DNA of 64,000 nt from Candidatus Pelagibacter giovannonii (GTDB taxonomy: Bacteria > Pseudomonadota > Alphaproteobacteria > Pelagibacterales > Pelagibacteraceae), in the NCBI RefSeq assembly GCF_012276695.1, contig NZ_CP038852.1:1-64000 (forward strand), in the 5' to 3' direction. A model generated the notes under the pieces. It was not told where the DNA came from, did not search any database, and was given only the letters and a program-made list of their open reading frames with translations. Both the position numbers and the translations under genes were made by a program. Each line of letters opens with the position of its first letter. Position 1 is the first letter of the stretch. Positions 52,109-61,308 of this stretch are shown piece after piece.

Positions 52109-52726
52109 ATGACAAAAAGAATAAGTGCTAAACATAAAATAGATAGAAGGTTAAAGATTAACCTATGGGGAAGACCTAAAAGTCCCTTTAACAAAAGAGA
52201 CTATGGTCCAGGACAACACGGTCAAGGAAGAAAAGGAAAACCCTCCGATTACGGAATTCAGTTACAAGCTAAGCAAAAATTAAAAGGTTACTATGGTAAT
52301 ATTAACGAAAGACAATTCAGAAATATTTACAAAAAAGCTACCATGTTAAAAGGGGATACAGGTGAAAATTTAATTGGATTACTTGAAAGAAGATTAGATT
52401 CAATTGTGTACAGAGCAAGATTTTCAACAACTGTATTTTCAGCTAGACAACTTATCAACCATGGTCACGTTAGAGTTAATGGTAAAAAAGTTAATATTGG
52501 GAGCTATGTTGTTAAAGAAGAAGATGTAATTGAAATCAGAGATAAATCCAAACAGTTAGCTTTTATTGATATTGCTTTAGCAAACAAAGAAAGAGAAACT
52601 CCAGAATACATTCAGCTAGATGAAAAAAATAAAAAAGTTACTTTTGTTAGAACACCAAAGTTTGATGAAGTTCCTTATCCAGTAATAATGGAACCTAATC
52701 TAGTAATTGAATATTACTCTAGATAG
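52109..52726 (+). CDS. rpsD: 30S ribosomal protein S4
   Basis: This 205-residue protein has [19 protein letters not shown] at the N-terminus, [22 protein letters not shown] near residue 29, a middle helical S4 region, and the S4 RNA-binding domain near residues 95-160 ([15 protein letters not shown] and [19 protein letters not shown]). S4 nucleates 16S rRNA 5' domain folding. There is no ribosome site upstream and a very short leader is predicted, so its own translation may use leaderless initiation. It converges with grxD with a 7-bp gap. Confidence 0.97.
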   Translation: MTKRISAKHKIDRRLKINLWGRPKSPFNKRDYGPGQHGQGRKGKPSDYGIQLQAKQKLKGYYGNINERQFRNIYKKATMLKGDTGENLIGLLERRLDSIVYRARFSTTVFSARQLINHGHVRVNGKKVNIGSYVVKEEDVIEIRDKSKQLAFIDIALANKERETPEYIQLDEKNKKVTFVRTPKFDEVPYPVIMEPNLVIEYYSR

Positions 52727-52733
52727 TAAATAT

Positions 52734-53066
52734 TTATTTTTTATAATTAATTTGTTTATCCTCAAGCACTTTCTTGAGTTCACCGTTTTCATACATTTCT
52801 TTAACTATGTCACAGCCACCAACAAATTCACCTTTAATATAAACTTGTGGAATAGTTGGCCAGTCACTAAACTCTTTTATACCTTCTCTTAAAGGCTGAG
52901 ATTCAAGAACATTGATCCCTTTATAATTGACTTCTAAAATTTTTAGCATGTTTGATACAGCCATAGAAAATCCACACTGTGGAGCATCTGGTGTTCCTTT
53001 CATAAATAAACATACTTCGTTTGTATCTATATGATTTTGAATTAAATTTTTTGTGCTATCGTCCAT
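52734..53066 (-). CDS. grxD: Monothiol glutaredoxin (CGFS type)
   Basis: This 110-residue protein has the CGFS active site in [19 protein letters not shown] near residue 32, [20 protein letters not shown] near residue 70, and the usual Grx4 length. These proteins carry [2Fe-2S] clusters and pair with BolA proteins. The gene overlaps bolA (53066) by one base, so it is the last gene of the long minus-strand operon and likely acts in Fe-S trafficking. Confidence 0.96.
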   Translation of the reverse strand: MDDSTKNLIQNHIDTNEVCLFMKGTPDAPQCGFSMAVSNMLKILEVNYKGINVLESQPLREGIKEFSDWPTIPQVYIKGEFVGGCDIVKEMYENGELKKVLEDKQINYKK

Positions 53067-53296
53067 TATTGTTCCTTTGTTTTAATTGCTAATGCGTGAA
53101 GTTCGTTACCCATTTTTCCTTTTAAAGAATTATATACCATCTTGTGTTGTTCAATTTTGCTTTTTCCAGAAAATTTACTTGAAGTAATTGTTGCTGAGTA
53201 GTGATTGCTATCTCCAGCAAGATCCTGAATTTCTATTATAGCATCTGGTAAAGCTTCCTTAATAAGTGTTTCAACTTCTTTTATATCCATTGCCAT
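53066..53296 (-). CDS. bolA: BolA-family protein
   Basis: This 76-residue protein has [20 protein letters not shown] (first helix), [26 protein letters not shown] (central helix with the QHKMVY motif) and [12 protein letters not shown] at the end; the conserved histidines are visible in both. BolA-like proteins form a cluster-bridged complex with monothiol glutaredoxin, encoded next. An in-frame ATG two codons in (53290) is another possible start. It lies one base after purL. Confidence 0.94.
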   Translation of the reverse strand: MAMDIKEVETLIKEALPDAIIEIQDLAGDSNHYSATITSSKFSGKSKIEQHKMVYNSLKGKMGNELHALAIKTKEQ

Positions 53297-53297
53297 T

Positions 53298-55490
53298 TTA
53301 ATTATCCATGTAGTTAGTTAACCAATTTGTATGTGATTTGATCAAATCGTCAATTGATACTTTTGTCTTATCATCAATTATTAAACTATCTTCAATTACT
53401 GATCCAAGTTCATCAAAATGTACTGAGTTTTCTTGAAGTATTTTAGTAGCACTTTCTAGATCATCTTTGCTAATTTCCGCAATGTATCTTCCCTGGTCTT
53501 CACCAAATAAATATTCAAACTGATTAATTAAGTAATTTGGTTTTTTAAGTGTTGCACCTTTTTTACCTTTGATACACATTTTAGAAAGAGCTGTAATTAT
53601 ACCTCCTAAAGAGACATCATGAGCAGACTTAATATACTTTTTATCAATAAGTTTTAATATTGTTTCACCATTATTTTTTTCATTAAAAAGATTAATTTCA
53701 GGGGGAGGCCCATTTTTTTCATTTAAAATATCTCTTGCAAATAAACTTTGATCAAGATGACCTTCAGTTTTACCAATAACTAAAAGTACATTATCAGCTT
53801 CCTTTAAATCCATTGTAACCATATCTTGATAATCTTTAATTAAACCAACACCTCCAATTGCAGGAGTAGGTTTAATACCAATATCTTTAGTTTGATTGTA
53901 GAAAGAAACATTTCCCGAGACTACTGGAAATTCCAAGTAAGCACTTGCTTCACCTAAGCCTTGAACACATTCAACAAACTCACCCATATTTTCCTCATTT
54001 TCAGGACTACCAAAATTTAAACAGTTAGTAATTGCAATTGGTTTTGCACCAACTGAAATTAAGTTTCTCCAACTTTCACAAACAATTTGCTTTCCACCAC
54101 TTAATGGATGAGCCCAACAATATACAGCAGATGAATCAACAGATGCTGCAACTGCTTTATTTGTGCCATGAACTCTAACAACCCCTGCATCTCCACCAGG
54201 TTTTTGAATAGTATCACCCATGACAGTGTGATCATACTGTTGCCAAATCCATTCTTTGCTACAAACATTTGGATTAGATAGTATTTTGTTTAAAACATTT
54301 TTTACCTTTAAGGTTTTAAATAGGTCTTTTTCAATCTTAATCCTTTTGGGTAGTTTCGCTTTTTTCCATTTCCGGTCATACATAGGTGAGTTCTCAACTA
54401 ATGTGTTAACAGGAATGTCTGCTACTTTTTCTTCATCAAAATAAAGTTCAATTTTTTTACTTTTTGTTGTTTTACCAATAACAGCAAAGTCTAAATTCCA
54501 TTTATCAAATATTTTTTTAGCCATTTCTTCTTTACCATTTTCTAAAACAATAAGCATCCGCTCTTGGCTTTCTGATAACATAATTTCATAAGGGGTCATA
54601 TTTGCCTCTCTACAAGGAACTTTATTTAAATTGATTTCAATTCCTAAATTTCCTTTTGAAGCCATTTCGATACTTGAAGAAGTTAATCCTGCAGCACCCA
54701 TATCTTGAATAGCAATAATTGAATCTCCTGCCATTAACTCTAAACAGGCTTCTAATAATAGTTTTTCTGTAAAAGGATCTCCAACTTGAACGGTTGGTTT
54801 TTTCTCTTCAATTTTATCATCAAAAGAAGCTGATGCCATACTAGCACCATGAATTCCATCACGACCTGTTTTTGAACCAACATATATTACAGGCTTTCCT
54901 AAACCTGCAGCTTTTGAATAAAAAATTTTATTTTTTTTAACATGACCTAAAGTCATTGCATTTACTAAAATATTACCGTTATAAGACTCATCAAAACTAG
55001 TTTGTCCTGCAATTGTTGGAACCCCCATGCAATTTCCATATCCCCCTATACCGTGAACAACACCACGTAATAAATTTTTAGTTTTTTTATGTTGGGGCGA
55101 ACCAAAATGAATTGAGTTTAAATTAGCTATTGGTCTTGCACCCATTGTAAAGACATCTCTCATAATACCACCAACGCCAGTTGCAGCACCTTGATAGGGT
55201 TCAATAAATGAAGGGTGATTGTGACTTTCAATCTTAAATACAATTGCATCATCATCACCAATATCAATAACACCAGCATTTTCACCAGGTCCTTGAATTA
55301 CATTTTTTCCTTTAGTAGGTAAGTTTTTAAGGTGAAATCTTGAAGATTTATAAGAACAATGCTCATTCCACATTGCTGAGAAGATACCTAGTTCAGTAAT
55401 ATTGGGAACTCTTTTTAATAAATCACAGATTTTTTTATACTCATCTTTTTTTAAACCATGATCGATTGCAAGTTGCTCGTTAACTATCAT
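53298..55490 (-). CDS. purL: Phosphoribosylformylglycinamidine synthase, large subunit
   Basis: This 730-residue protein is the small-type PurL (no fused glutaminase). Motifs: MWNEHCSYKSSRFHLKNLPT near residue 41, FKIESHNHPSFIEPYQGAATG near residue 87 (ATP/Mg site), GIGGYGNCMGVPTIAGQTSF near residue 147 and ISVGAKPIAITNCLNFGSPE near residue 468. It converts FGAR to FGAM in purine synthesis with PurQ and PurS, whose genes are directly upstream. purQ overlaps its start by one base. Confidence 0.97.
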   Translation of the reverse strand: MIVNEQLAIDHGLKKDEYKKICDLLKRVPNITELGIFSAMWNEHCSYKSSRFHLKNLPTKGKNVIQGPGENAGVIDIGDDDAIVFKIESHNHPSFIEPYQGAATGVGGIMRDVFTMGARPIANLNSIHFGSPQHKKTKNLLRGVVHGIGGYGNCMGVPTIAGQTSFDESYNGNILVNAMTLGHVKKNKIFYSKAAGLGKPVIYVGSKTGRDGIHGASMASASFDDKIEEKKPTVQVGDPFTEKLLLEACLELMAGDSIIAIQDMGAAGLTSSSIEMASKGNLGIEINLNKVPCREANMTPYEIMLSESQERMLIVLENGKEEMAKKIFDKWNLDFAVIGKTTKSKKIELYFDEEKVADIPVNTLVENSPMYDRKWKKAKLPKRIKIEKDLFKTLKVKNVLNKILSNPNVCSKEWIWQQYDHTVMGDTIQKPGGDAGVVRVHGTNKAVAASVDSSAVYCWAHPLSGGKQIVCESWRNLISVGAKPIAITNCLNFGSPENEENMGEFVECVQGLGEASAYLEFPVVSGNVSFYNQTKDIGIKPTPAIGGVGLIKDYQDMVTMDLKEADNVLLVIGKTEGHLDQSLFARDILNEKNGPPPEINLFNEKNNGETILKLIDKKYIKSAHDVSLGGIITALSKMCIKGKKGATLKKPNYLINQFEYLFGEDQGRYIAEISKDDLESATKILQENSVHFDELGSVIEDSLIIDDKTKVSIDDLIKSHTNWLTNYMDN

Positions 55491-56173
55491 TATTTCAAAT
55501 TATTAATTAAGTTTTCAAAAAATATTGAACCATCTTCACCTGATAGAGCAGGGTCTATCATTCTTTCAGGGTGAGGCATCATTCCTAACACATTTTTTTG
55601 TTTACTAAATACACCAGCTATATTTTGTAATGAACCGTTTGGATTACATTGCTCATTAACATTTCCGTTTTCATCTGAGTAAAATAAAGCTATTTGATTA
55701 TTATCATTGATTTCTTTAATTTGATCATTAGAACAAAAGTAATTACCTTCATTATGAGCTATATGAAACTCATAGACGTCTTTTTTATCATCTTTAAAAT
55801 AAGAGTTATCTTTGTTGTTAGCTTTAACAAAAATATTTTTGCAAATAAATTCCAGGTATTTATTTCTAAGAAGTACACCTGGCAGCAAACCAGATTCAAC
55901 TAAAATTTGAAAACCATTACAGATACCCATAACTTTACCCCCACCTTGAGCAAAGTTTAGAATTGATTTCATAATTTTTGATTTTGATGCCATGCTTCCA
56001 CATCTAAGATAGTCCCCATATGAAAAACCACCTGGTAAAACCACTAAATCACTTTTTGGCAGTTCAACATCATTATGCCAAACCATTTTATTTTTAAAGC
56101 CAAATTTTTTTAAAGCAACATCCATATCTCTATCACAATTAGATCCAGGAAAAGTTATTACGGATGAATGCAT
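55490..56173 (-). CDS. purQ: Phosphoribosylformylglycinamidine synthase, glutaminase subunit
   Basis: This 227-residue class I glutamine amidotransferase has the PGSNCDRDMDVALKKFG start, GGFSYGDYLRCGSMA near residue 48, the nucleophile Cys in VMGICNGFQILVESGL (residue ~84) and MPHPERMIDP near the C-terminus (His/Glu of the triad). It supplies ammonia to PurL. It is 6 bp downstream of purS and overlaps purL by one base. Confidence 0.97.
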   Translation of the reverse strand: MHSSVITFPGSNCDRDMDVALKKFGFKNKMVWHNDVELPKSDLVVLPGGFSYGDYLRCGSMASKSKIMKSILNFAQGGGKVMGICNGFQILVESGLLPGVLLRNKYLEFICKNIFVKANNKDNSYFKDDKKDVYEFHIAHNEGNYFCSNDQIKEINDNNQIALFYSDENGNVNEQCNPNGSLQNIAGVFSKQKNVLGMMPHPERMIDPALSGEDGSIFFENLINNLK

Positions 56174-56179
56174 TATTTA

Positions 56180-56422
56180 TTATTGTGATCCAATAATTTT
56201 AAAGTCTTCAATTACTAAATTGGCTAAAAGCTTTTTACACATTTCTTCAACCTTTGCTTCAGCTTTTTTTTTATCATTTTCTTTTGTATCAATTTCAAAA
56301 TATTTTCCTTGTCTTACTTCATTGATACCTTCAAATCCCATACCATCTAAAGTTTGGTGAATGACTTTACCCTGTGGATCTAAAACATCTTTCTTAAGAG
56401 TTATAACTACAGATATTTTCAT
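56180..56422 (-). CDS. purS: Phosphoribosylformylglycinamidine synthase subunit PurS
   Basis: This 80-residue protein has VVITLKKDVLDPQGKVIHQTL at the N-terminus, GFEGINEVRQGKYFEIDT near residue 29 and EEMCKKLLANLVIEDF, the standard PurS pattern. It forms the dimer that holds PurL and PurQ together. It lies between purC (1-bp gap) and purQ (6-bp gap) on the same strand. Confidence 0.96.
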   Translation of the reverse strand: MKISVVITLKKDVLDPQGKVIHQTLDGMGFEGINEVRQGKYFEIDTKENDKKKAEAKVEEMCKKLLANLVIEDFKIIGSQ

Positions 56423-56423
56423 A

Positions 56424-57206
56424 TTATTTTCTTTTTTTAATTGATCTTAATTTAGTTACATTGACAGAACTTAAGTTTGATTGTTCGTGTAATATACCAA
56501 GTCTTTTAGCAACTTCAGTATAAGCTGGAATTAAATCACCCAAGTCTTTACGAAACCTGTCTTTATCTAGTTTTTTATCCGTAATGCTGTCCCATAATCT
56601 ACAAGTATCAGGGCTAATTTCATCAGCTAAAATAACCTCATTTTTTTCATTTTCTTTAAGTCTCCCAAACTCAAGCTTGAAATCAATTAGTTTAATTCCA
56701 ACACCTCTGAACATTCCAATCATAAAGTCATTTATTCTTAAAATCATTTTTTTAACTTTTTCTAATTCAGATTTTGTAGCCCAATCAAAAGCCAAAATAT
56801 GCTCTTCTGCAATAAGTGGGTCCCCTAAATCATCATCTTTTAGACAATATTCTAATAAAGGTTGCTTTAAAATTGTTCCATCTTCAATACCAAGTCTTTT
56901 AGTAATAGAACCTGTTGCAACATTACGAACAATAAACTCAATTGGAATAATCTCTACCAATTTAATAATCTGCTCTCTCATATTTAATCTTTTAACTAAA
57001 TGATTTTTAATCCCAATTTGAGTTAGGTTTGATAAAATATGTTCTGATATTCTATTATTTAAAACACCTTTACCTTCAATAGTTGATTTTTTTAAGTTAT
57101 TAAAAGCTGTTGCATCATCTTTAAAATATTGGATGACTAAATTTTTATCAGACGTTGCATAAATTATCTTAGCCTTACCTTCGTATAATTTTTTACCTTT
57201 TTTCAT
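56424..57206 (-). CDS. purC: SAICAR synthase
   Basis: This 260-residue ATP-dependent ligase has [20 protein letters not shown] near residue 7, [20 protein letters not shown] near residue 90, [17 protein letters not shown] near residue 164 and [14 protein letters not shown] near residue 194 (Mg-binding). It makes SAICAR from CAIR and aspartate. It overlaps the purB stop by one base. Confidence 0.97.
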   Translation of the reverse strand: MKKGKKLYEGKAKIIYATSDKNLVIQYFKDDATAFNNLKKSTIEGKGVLNNRISEHILSNLTQIGIKNHLVKRLNMREQIIKLVEIIPIEFIVRNVATGSITKRLGIEDGTILKQPLLEYCLKDDDLGDPLIAEEHILAFDWATKSELEKVKKMILRINDFMIGMFRGVGIKLIDFKLEFGRLKENEKNEVILADEISPDTCRLWDSITDKKLDKDRFRKDLGDLIPAYTEVAKRLGILHEQSNLSSVNVTKLRSIKKRK

Positions 57207-58498
57207 TATTTAAAAACTCTTCTAAAGATTAAGTCTACATTTTTAAAGTGTGATGAATAATTGAATATAGCCTTCAACCTTTTTGAAGAGATTTTAGCCA
57301 TTATGAATTCATCACCTGAAATAACGTCAAATAAATTTAAGTTTTCTGCAAAACATTTTTTTGCATAGTTTTGAACCATTTTATAAGATTGCTCTCTACT
57401 TAATCCTGATTTTGTTAACTCTAACATTACTTCTTGTGAAAAAATTAAACCTTTAGTTATATTTAAATTTTCAACCATTTTTTTTGGATAGACAATCATT
57501 TTATCTAAAATATTACTAAGTCTAACTAAGGCAAAATCTAAAGTTATATTAGCATCTGGACCAATATTTCTTTCTACACTTGAATGAGAAATATCTCTTT
57601 CGTGCCATAGTGCAATATTTTCTAGGGCAGGGATAACGGCACTTCGAACCATTCTTGCAAGACCGGTTAAATTTTCACTTAGTATTGGATTTTTTTTATG
57701 AGGCATTGCAGATGAACCTTTTTGGTCTTTTGAAAAAAATTCTTGCACCTCATAAACTTCTGTTCTTTGTAAATGTCTAATTTCAATTGCAACTCTTTCA
57801 ACAGAGCCTGCAATAATTCCAAGGATTGAGAAATAAAAGGCATGTCTATCCCTTGGTATTACTTGAGTTGATATAGGTTCAACTTTTAAACCAAGTTTTT
57901 TTGCAACATGTTTTTCAACGTTAGGATTGATATTTGCAAATGTTCCAACAGCACCAGAAATTGCACATGTCGATATTTCATCAATTGCATCAACTAATCT
58001 TTTTCTATTTCTTTTAAATTCTTCATAAAATGAAGCTAATTTTAAACCAAAAGTTATAGGTTCAGCATGAATTCCATGACTTCTACCCATACAAGGAGTG
58101 TATTTATATTTTTTGGCTTGTTTCTTTAAAACCTTTAGAATTTGATCGATATCACTAAGTAGAATTTTACCTGATTGAACTAATTGAATATTTAAACTGG
58201 TATCTAGAACATCAGAAGAGGTCATACCTTGATGAAGGTATCTTGCTTTAATCCCCACTTTTTCAGTAACTGAGGTTAAAAATGCTATTACATCATGCTT
58301 AACTTTACTCTCTATTTGGTGAATTCTTTTAACGTTTATTTTAGCTTTTTTTTTAACAATTGATGCAACACCTTTAGGAATTTGACCTAATTTTTCCATA
58401 GCCTCAGCTGCTGCAACTTCTACATCAAGCCAAATTTGGTATTTATTTTCTTCTGACCATATGTCAGTAAGCTGTTTTCTAGAATATCTTTCAATCAT
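57206..58498 (-). CDS. purB: Adenylosuccinate lyase
   Basis: This 430-residue fumarase-superfamily enzyme has [16 protein letters not shown] near residue 93, [20 protein letters not shown] near residue 140, and the signature loop [20 protein letters not shown] near residue 262 (catalytic Ser). It acts twice in purine synthesis, on SAICAR and on adenylosuccinate. It starts 3 bp after map and is coupled to purC by a one-base overlap. Confidence 0.97.
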   Translation of the reverse strand: MIERYSRKQLTDIWSEENKYQIWLDVEVAAAEAMEKLGQIPKGVASIVKKKAKINVKRIHQIESKVKHDVIAFLTSVTEKVGIKARYLHQGMTSSDVLDTSLNIQLVQSGKILLSDIDQILKVLKKQAKKYKYTPCMGRSHGIHAEPITFGLKLASFYEEFKRNRKRLVDAIDEISTCAISGAVGTFANINPNVEKHVAKKLGLKVEPISTQVIPRDRHAFYFSILGIIAGSVERVAIEIRHLQRTEVYEVQEFFSKDQKGSSAMPHKKNPILSENLTGLARMVRSAVIPALENIALWHERDISHSSVERNIGPDANITLDFALVRLSNILDKMIVYPKKMVENLNITKGLIFSQEVMLELTKSGLSREQSYKMVQNYAKKCFAENLNLFDVISGDEFIMAKISSKRLKAIFNYSSHFKNVDLIFRRVFK

Positions 58499-58501
58499 TA
58501 A

Positions 58502-59272
58502 TTATAAGTAAGGGGGCTTAGAATAACCTTTAACAGATTCTGTAAAGATTTCATAACCATTTTCAGTAATACCCAATGTATGCTCAAATTGTGCTGATAA
58601 AGATTTATCTTTTGTAACTGCTGTCCAACCATCTTTAAGCATTTTTACATCCCATTCACCTGTATTTATCATTGGCTCAATTGTAAAAGTCATGCCTGGT
58701 CTAAGCTCCAACCCTGTGTTTCTTCTTCCATAATGTAAAACATTTGGTGGTTCGTGAAATGTTGTGCTTATTCCGTGACCACAAAAATCTCTAACAACTG
58801 AGTAACCTTTTTTTTCTACAAAAGATTGTATTTCATATCCAATATCACCTAATCTTAATCCTGGTTTAAGTAAATTTATTGCTCTCATCATCGACTCGTA
58901 TGTAGCATCAATTAAGTTGTTAACTTTAACAGGAGTTTTTCCAATACAAAACATTCGACTTGTATCACCATAATGTTCATCAACTATAGCTGTCACATCA
59001 ACATTTAAAGCGTCACCTTCAACTAAAATTCTATCAGAAGGTATACCATGACAAACAACATGGTTTAAAGAGGTGCATAATGATTTTTTAAAACCTCTAT
59101 AAAATAATGGAGCTGAGTAGGCACCATTGTCTCTTATAAATTCATAACCTAATTTATCTATAAATTCAGTAGTCACACCTGGCTTAATATTATCTGTAAG
59201 CATATCAAGAGTTCTTGCTGCAAGATTTCCAGCAACTCTCATCTTTTCAAATTTTTCTAAATAATCAGGCAT
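58502..59272 (-). CDS. map: Methionine aminopeptidase, type I
   Basis: This 256-residue metalloprotease has the five metal ligands in view: NVDVTAIVDEHYGDTSRMF (two Asp, near residues 89-107), FCGHGISTTFHEPPNVLHYG (His ~172), FTIEPMINTG (Glu) and AQFEHTLGIT (Glu ~237). It removes the initiator Met from proteins. It overlaps sfsA by 8 bp upstream and is 3 bp before purB. Confidence 0.97.
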   Translation of the reverse strand: MPDYLEKFEKMRVAGNLAARTLDMLTDNIKPGVTTEFIDKLGYEFIRDNGAYSAPLFYRGFKKSLCTSLNHVVCHGIPSDRILVEGDALNVDVTAIVDEHYGDTSRMFCIGKTPVKVNNLIDATYESMMRAINLLKPGLRLGDIGYEIQSFVEKKGYSVVRDFCGHGISTTFHEPPNVLHYGRRNTGLELRPGMTFTIEPMINTGEWDVKMLKDGWTAVTKDKSLSAQFEHTLGITENGYEIFTESVKGYSKPPYL

Positions 59273-59963
59273 TAATAATTTTAATCTTTTTATCTATTTT
59301 AATTTCTTTTGAACTTATTTTACATTGATAAGCTAAAAAAATAACTCCAGCTTTTTTTGCAAGTAAATAATTTTCATAATATTCTTTATCAATGTCTTTT
59401 GCTATTTTAAAATTTTCCACACCTTCTATTTGGACTAAGAATAATAGATAGGATTTATAACCTTTTTTAACTGCTTCTATAAGAGTTTTTAAATGTTTTG
59501 AACCTCTAGCAGTAACTGCATCTGGAAATTCTGCAGTTTTTTCTTCTCTAAATAAAGTAACATTTTTAACTTCTACAAATATTTTTTGTTTATTTTTTTC
59601 AACTAAAAAATCAAACCGTGTTTCTTTATCAAAAAATACCTCAGGCTTAATACTGTCATTGTTTGCAACTTCTTTAATTAGATTATTTGATAAACCATGG
59701 AAGGCAATTTTGTTTGCAAAATGGGTATTAACACCTACTAAATTTTTTTTAACTTTAATTATTTCAAGAGTATATTTTAACTTTCTTTTAGGGTCGTCAT
59801 TTTTAGATACATAAACCTCATTTCCTTCATCCAATAAACCTTTCATAGACCCAGTATTAGGGCAATGTGCCGTAACAATTTCCTTACTAATTTTAACGTC
59901 TGTAAAAAATCTCTTATATCGTTTGATAAGTTTGCCTTTAATTAAAGCTTGGGTAAATTTCAT
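59265..59963 (-). CDS. sfsA: Sugar fermentation stimulation protein homologue
   Basis: This 232-residue protein has AHCPNTGSMKGLLDEGNEVYVS near residue 32, VGVNTHFANKIAFHGL near residue 77, and FDFLVEKNKQKIFVEVKNVTL near residue 118, which resembles a PD-(D/E)xK nuclease core (D...ExK), and FPDAVTARGSKHLKTL. SfsA was named for effects on sugar fermentation and binds DNA; its exact role is unclear. It is the first gene of the sfsA-map-purBCSQL-bolA-grxD run. A TATAAT on this strand (59970-59975) sits 6 bp before its ATG. Confidence 0.92.
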   Translation of the reverse strand: MKFTQALIKGKLIKRYKRFFTDVKISKEIVTAHCPNTGSMKGLLDEGNEVYVSKNDDPKRKLKYTLEIIKVKKNLVGVNTHFANKIAFHGLSNNLIKEVANNDSIKPEVFFDKETRFDFLVEKNKQKIFVEVKNVTLFREEKTAEFPDAVTARGSKHLKTLIEAVKKGYKSYLLFLVQIEGVENFKIAKDIDKEYYENYLLAKKAGVIFLAYQCKISSKEIKIDKKIKIINA

Positions 59964-59984
59964 ATTTAAATTATATATTTAATA

Positions 59985-60734
59985 ATGAACCAAAATACAA
60001 AATTTAATGCCGCAATACTTATCATTGGTAATGAAATTCTCTCAGGAAGAACACAAGACACTAATACTAGTACAATTGCTCAATGGTTGAATTCAATTGG
60101 TGTAAAAGTAAATGAGGTAAGGGTTATACCGGATATTGAAAATACAATTGTTGAGACTGTTAATCATTTAAGAAAAGCTAATAATTATGTGTTTACTACT
60201 GGCGGTATAGGCCCAACCCACGATGATATTACTGCTCAATCTATCTCGAAAGCATTTAACCTTGAGTATGAAATTCATAAAGAAGCCTTTAAAATACTAG
60301 AAGCTTATTACAAAGTAGGTGAGTTTAATGAGGGTAGACAAAAAATGGTATGGATGCCACGTAATGCTGACTTAATATTAAATCCAACAAGTGGTGCACC
60401 AGGATTTAGTGTTGAAAATGTTTTTTGCTTACCAGGAGTTCCTTCAATTTTAAAATCAATGTTAGGTGGGTTAAAAGATAAAATTGTAGGAGGAGATCCG
60501 ATATTAAGCCATACGATAAGCTTAAAAACTGTCGAAAGTGAAATTGCAAACTCTTTAACTAATGTGCAGGATGATAATAAAGATGTTGAAATTGGAAGCT
60601 ACCCTTTTTTTCATGCAGGTAAATTAGGTGTCTCAATAGTAATACGATCTGAAGACCAACTTAAAATTGATAAGTGCAGTTCTGAAATTTTAGAGTTTGT
60701 TAATCAAAAAAAAATAGAAGTAGTAGTTAGATAG
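59985..60734 (+). CDS. CinA-like molybdopterin-binding-domain protein (no deamidase domain)
   Basis: This 249-residue protein has the MoCF domain motifs: AAILIIGNEILSGRTQDTNT near residues 9-28, FTTGGIGPTHDDITAQSISK near residue 69 and FSVENVFCLPGVPSILKSML near residue 137. The C-terminal NMN deamidase domain of full-length CinA is absent, which is common in alphaproteobacteria. The role is unknown; related proteins may hydrolyse ADP-ribose. It starts 21 bp from the divergent sfsA and 4 bp before the next gene. Confidence 0.88.
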   Translation: MNQNTKFNAAILIIGNEILSGRTQDTNTSTIAQWLNSIGVKVNEVRVIPDIENTIVETVNHLRKANNYVFTTGGIGPTHDDITAQSISKAFNLEYEIHKEAFKILEAYYKVGEFNEGRQKMVWMPRNADLILNPTSGAPGFSVENVFCLPGVPSILKSMLGGLKDKIVGGDPILSHTISLKTVESEIANSLTNVQDDNKDVEIGSYPFFHAGKLGVSIVIRSEDQLKIDKCSSEILEFVNQKKIEVVVR

Positions 60735-60738
60735 TTAA

Positions 60739-61140
60739 ATGCTTTATTTCGCTTATGGAAGCAATCTAAATCATTTTCAAATGAAAAGAAGATGCAAAGA
60801 TAGTGTTTTTTTAAAAAAAATAAATTTAACTAATTTTAAATTAACCTTTAGAAGCAAATATAGAGCTGCTGATATAGAACTTAAAAAAAACTCAATTGTT
60901 CCAGGAGCTTTATTTGAAATATCTAAAAGTGATGAAAAAAAATTAGATGTTTATGAAGATTATCCAGTTCTATATAAAAAATATTATTTTACATATTATG
61001 GAAAGAAAGTAATGACCTATACAATGACTAAAAAAACTTTATTTTCATATCCAACAGAACGATATTTAAATATTATAAAGAGAGGTTATAAAGATTGTAA
61101 TTTAGATAATCATATTCTTAAAAAAGCATTAAAAGCTTAA
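60739..61140 (+). CDS. Gamma-glutamylcyclotransferase-like (AIG2) protein
   Basis: This 133-residue protein has the fold's glycine loop YFAYGSNLNHFQMKRRC near residue 3 (YGSNL), PGALFEISKSDEKKLDVYED near residue 54 (the Glu in YED is the likely catalytic residue) and YPTERYLNIIKRGYKDCNL. Members cyclise gamma-glutamyl groups to 5-oxoproline. The substrate is unknown. It lies 4 bp after the CinA-like gene. Confidence 0.87.
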   Translation: MLYFAYGSNLNHFQMKRRCKDSVFLKKINLTNFKLTFRSKYRAADIELKKNSIVPGALFEISKSDEKKLDVYEDYPVLYKKYYFTYYGKKVMTYTMTKKTLFSYPTERYLNIIKRGYKDCNLDNHILKKALKA

Positions 61141-61219
61141 TTAAAATATTGATATGATTTGTTAACAAAAAGAAGTTGAGTTATAAATAAAAACAGTTAA
61201 ACAAATGAAAATAGTACAT

Positions 61220-61304
61220 GCCCTCGTGGTGAAATTGGTAGACACAACGGACTTAAAATCCGTGCCTTTTTGGAGTGCCAGTTCGAGTCTGGCCGAGGGC
61301 ACCA
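61220..61304 (+). tRNA. tRNA-Leu (anticodon UAA)
   Basis: The 85-nt cloverleaf has acceptor stem GCCCTCG/CGAGGGC, anticodon stem ACGGA/TCCGT with loop CTTAAAA (anticodon TAA) and a class II variable arm (TGCCTTTTTGGAGTGCC region). The T-arm is GTTCGAGTC-like, and an encoded CCA ends at 61304. It is 4 nt before the nadK ATG. Confidence 0.93.
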
Positions 61305-61308
61305 CAAA

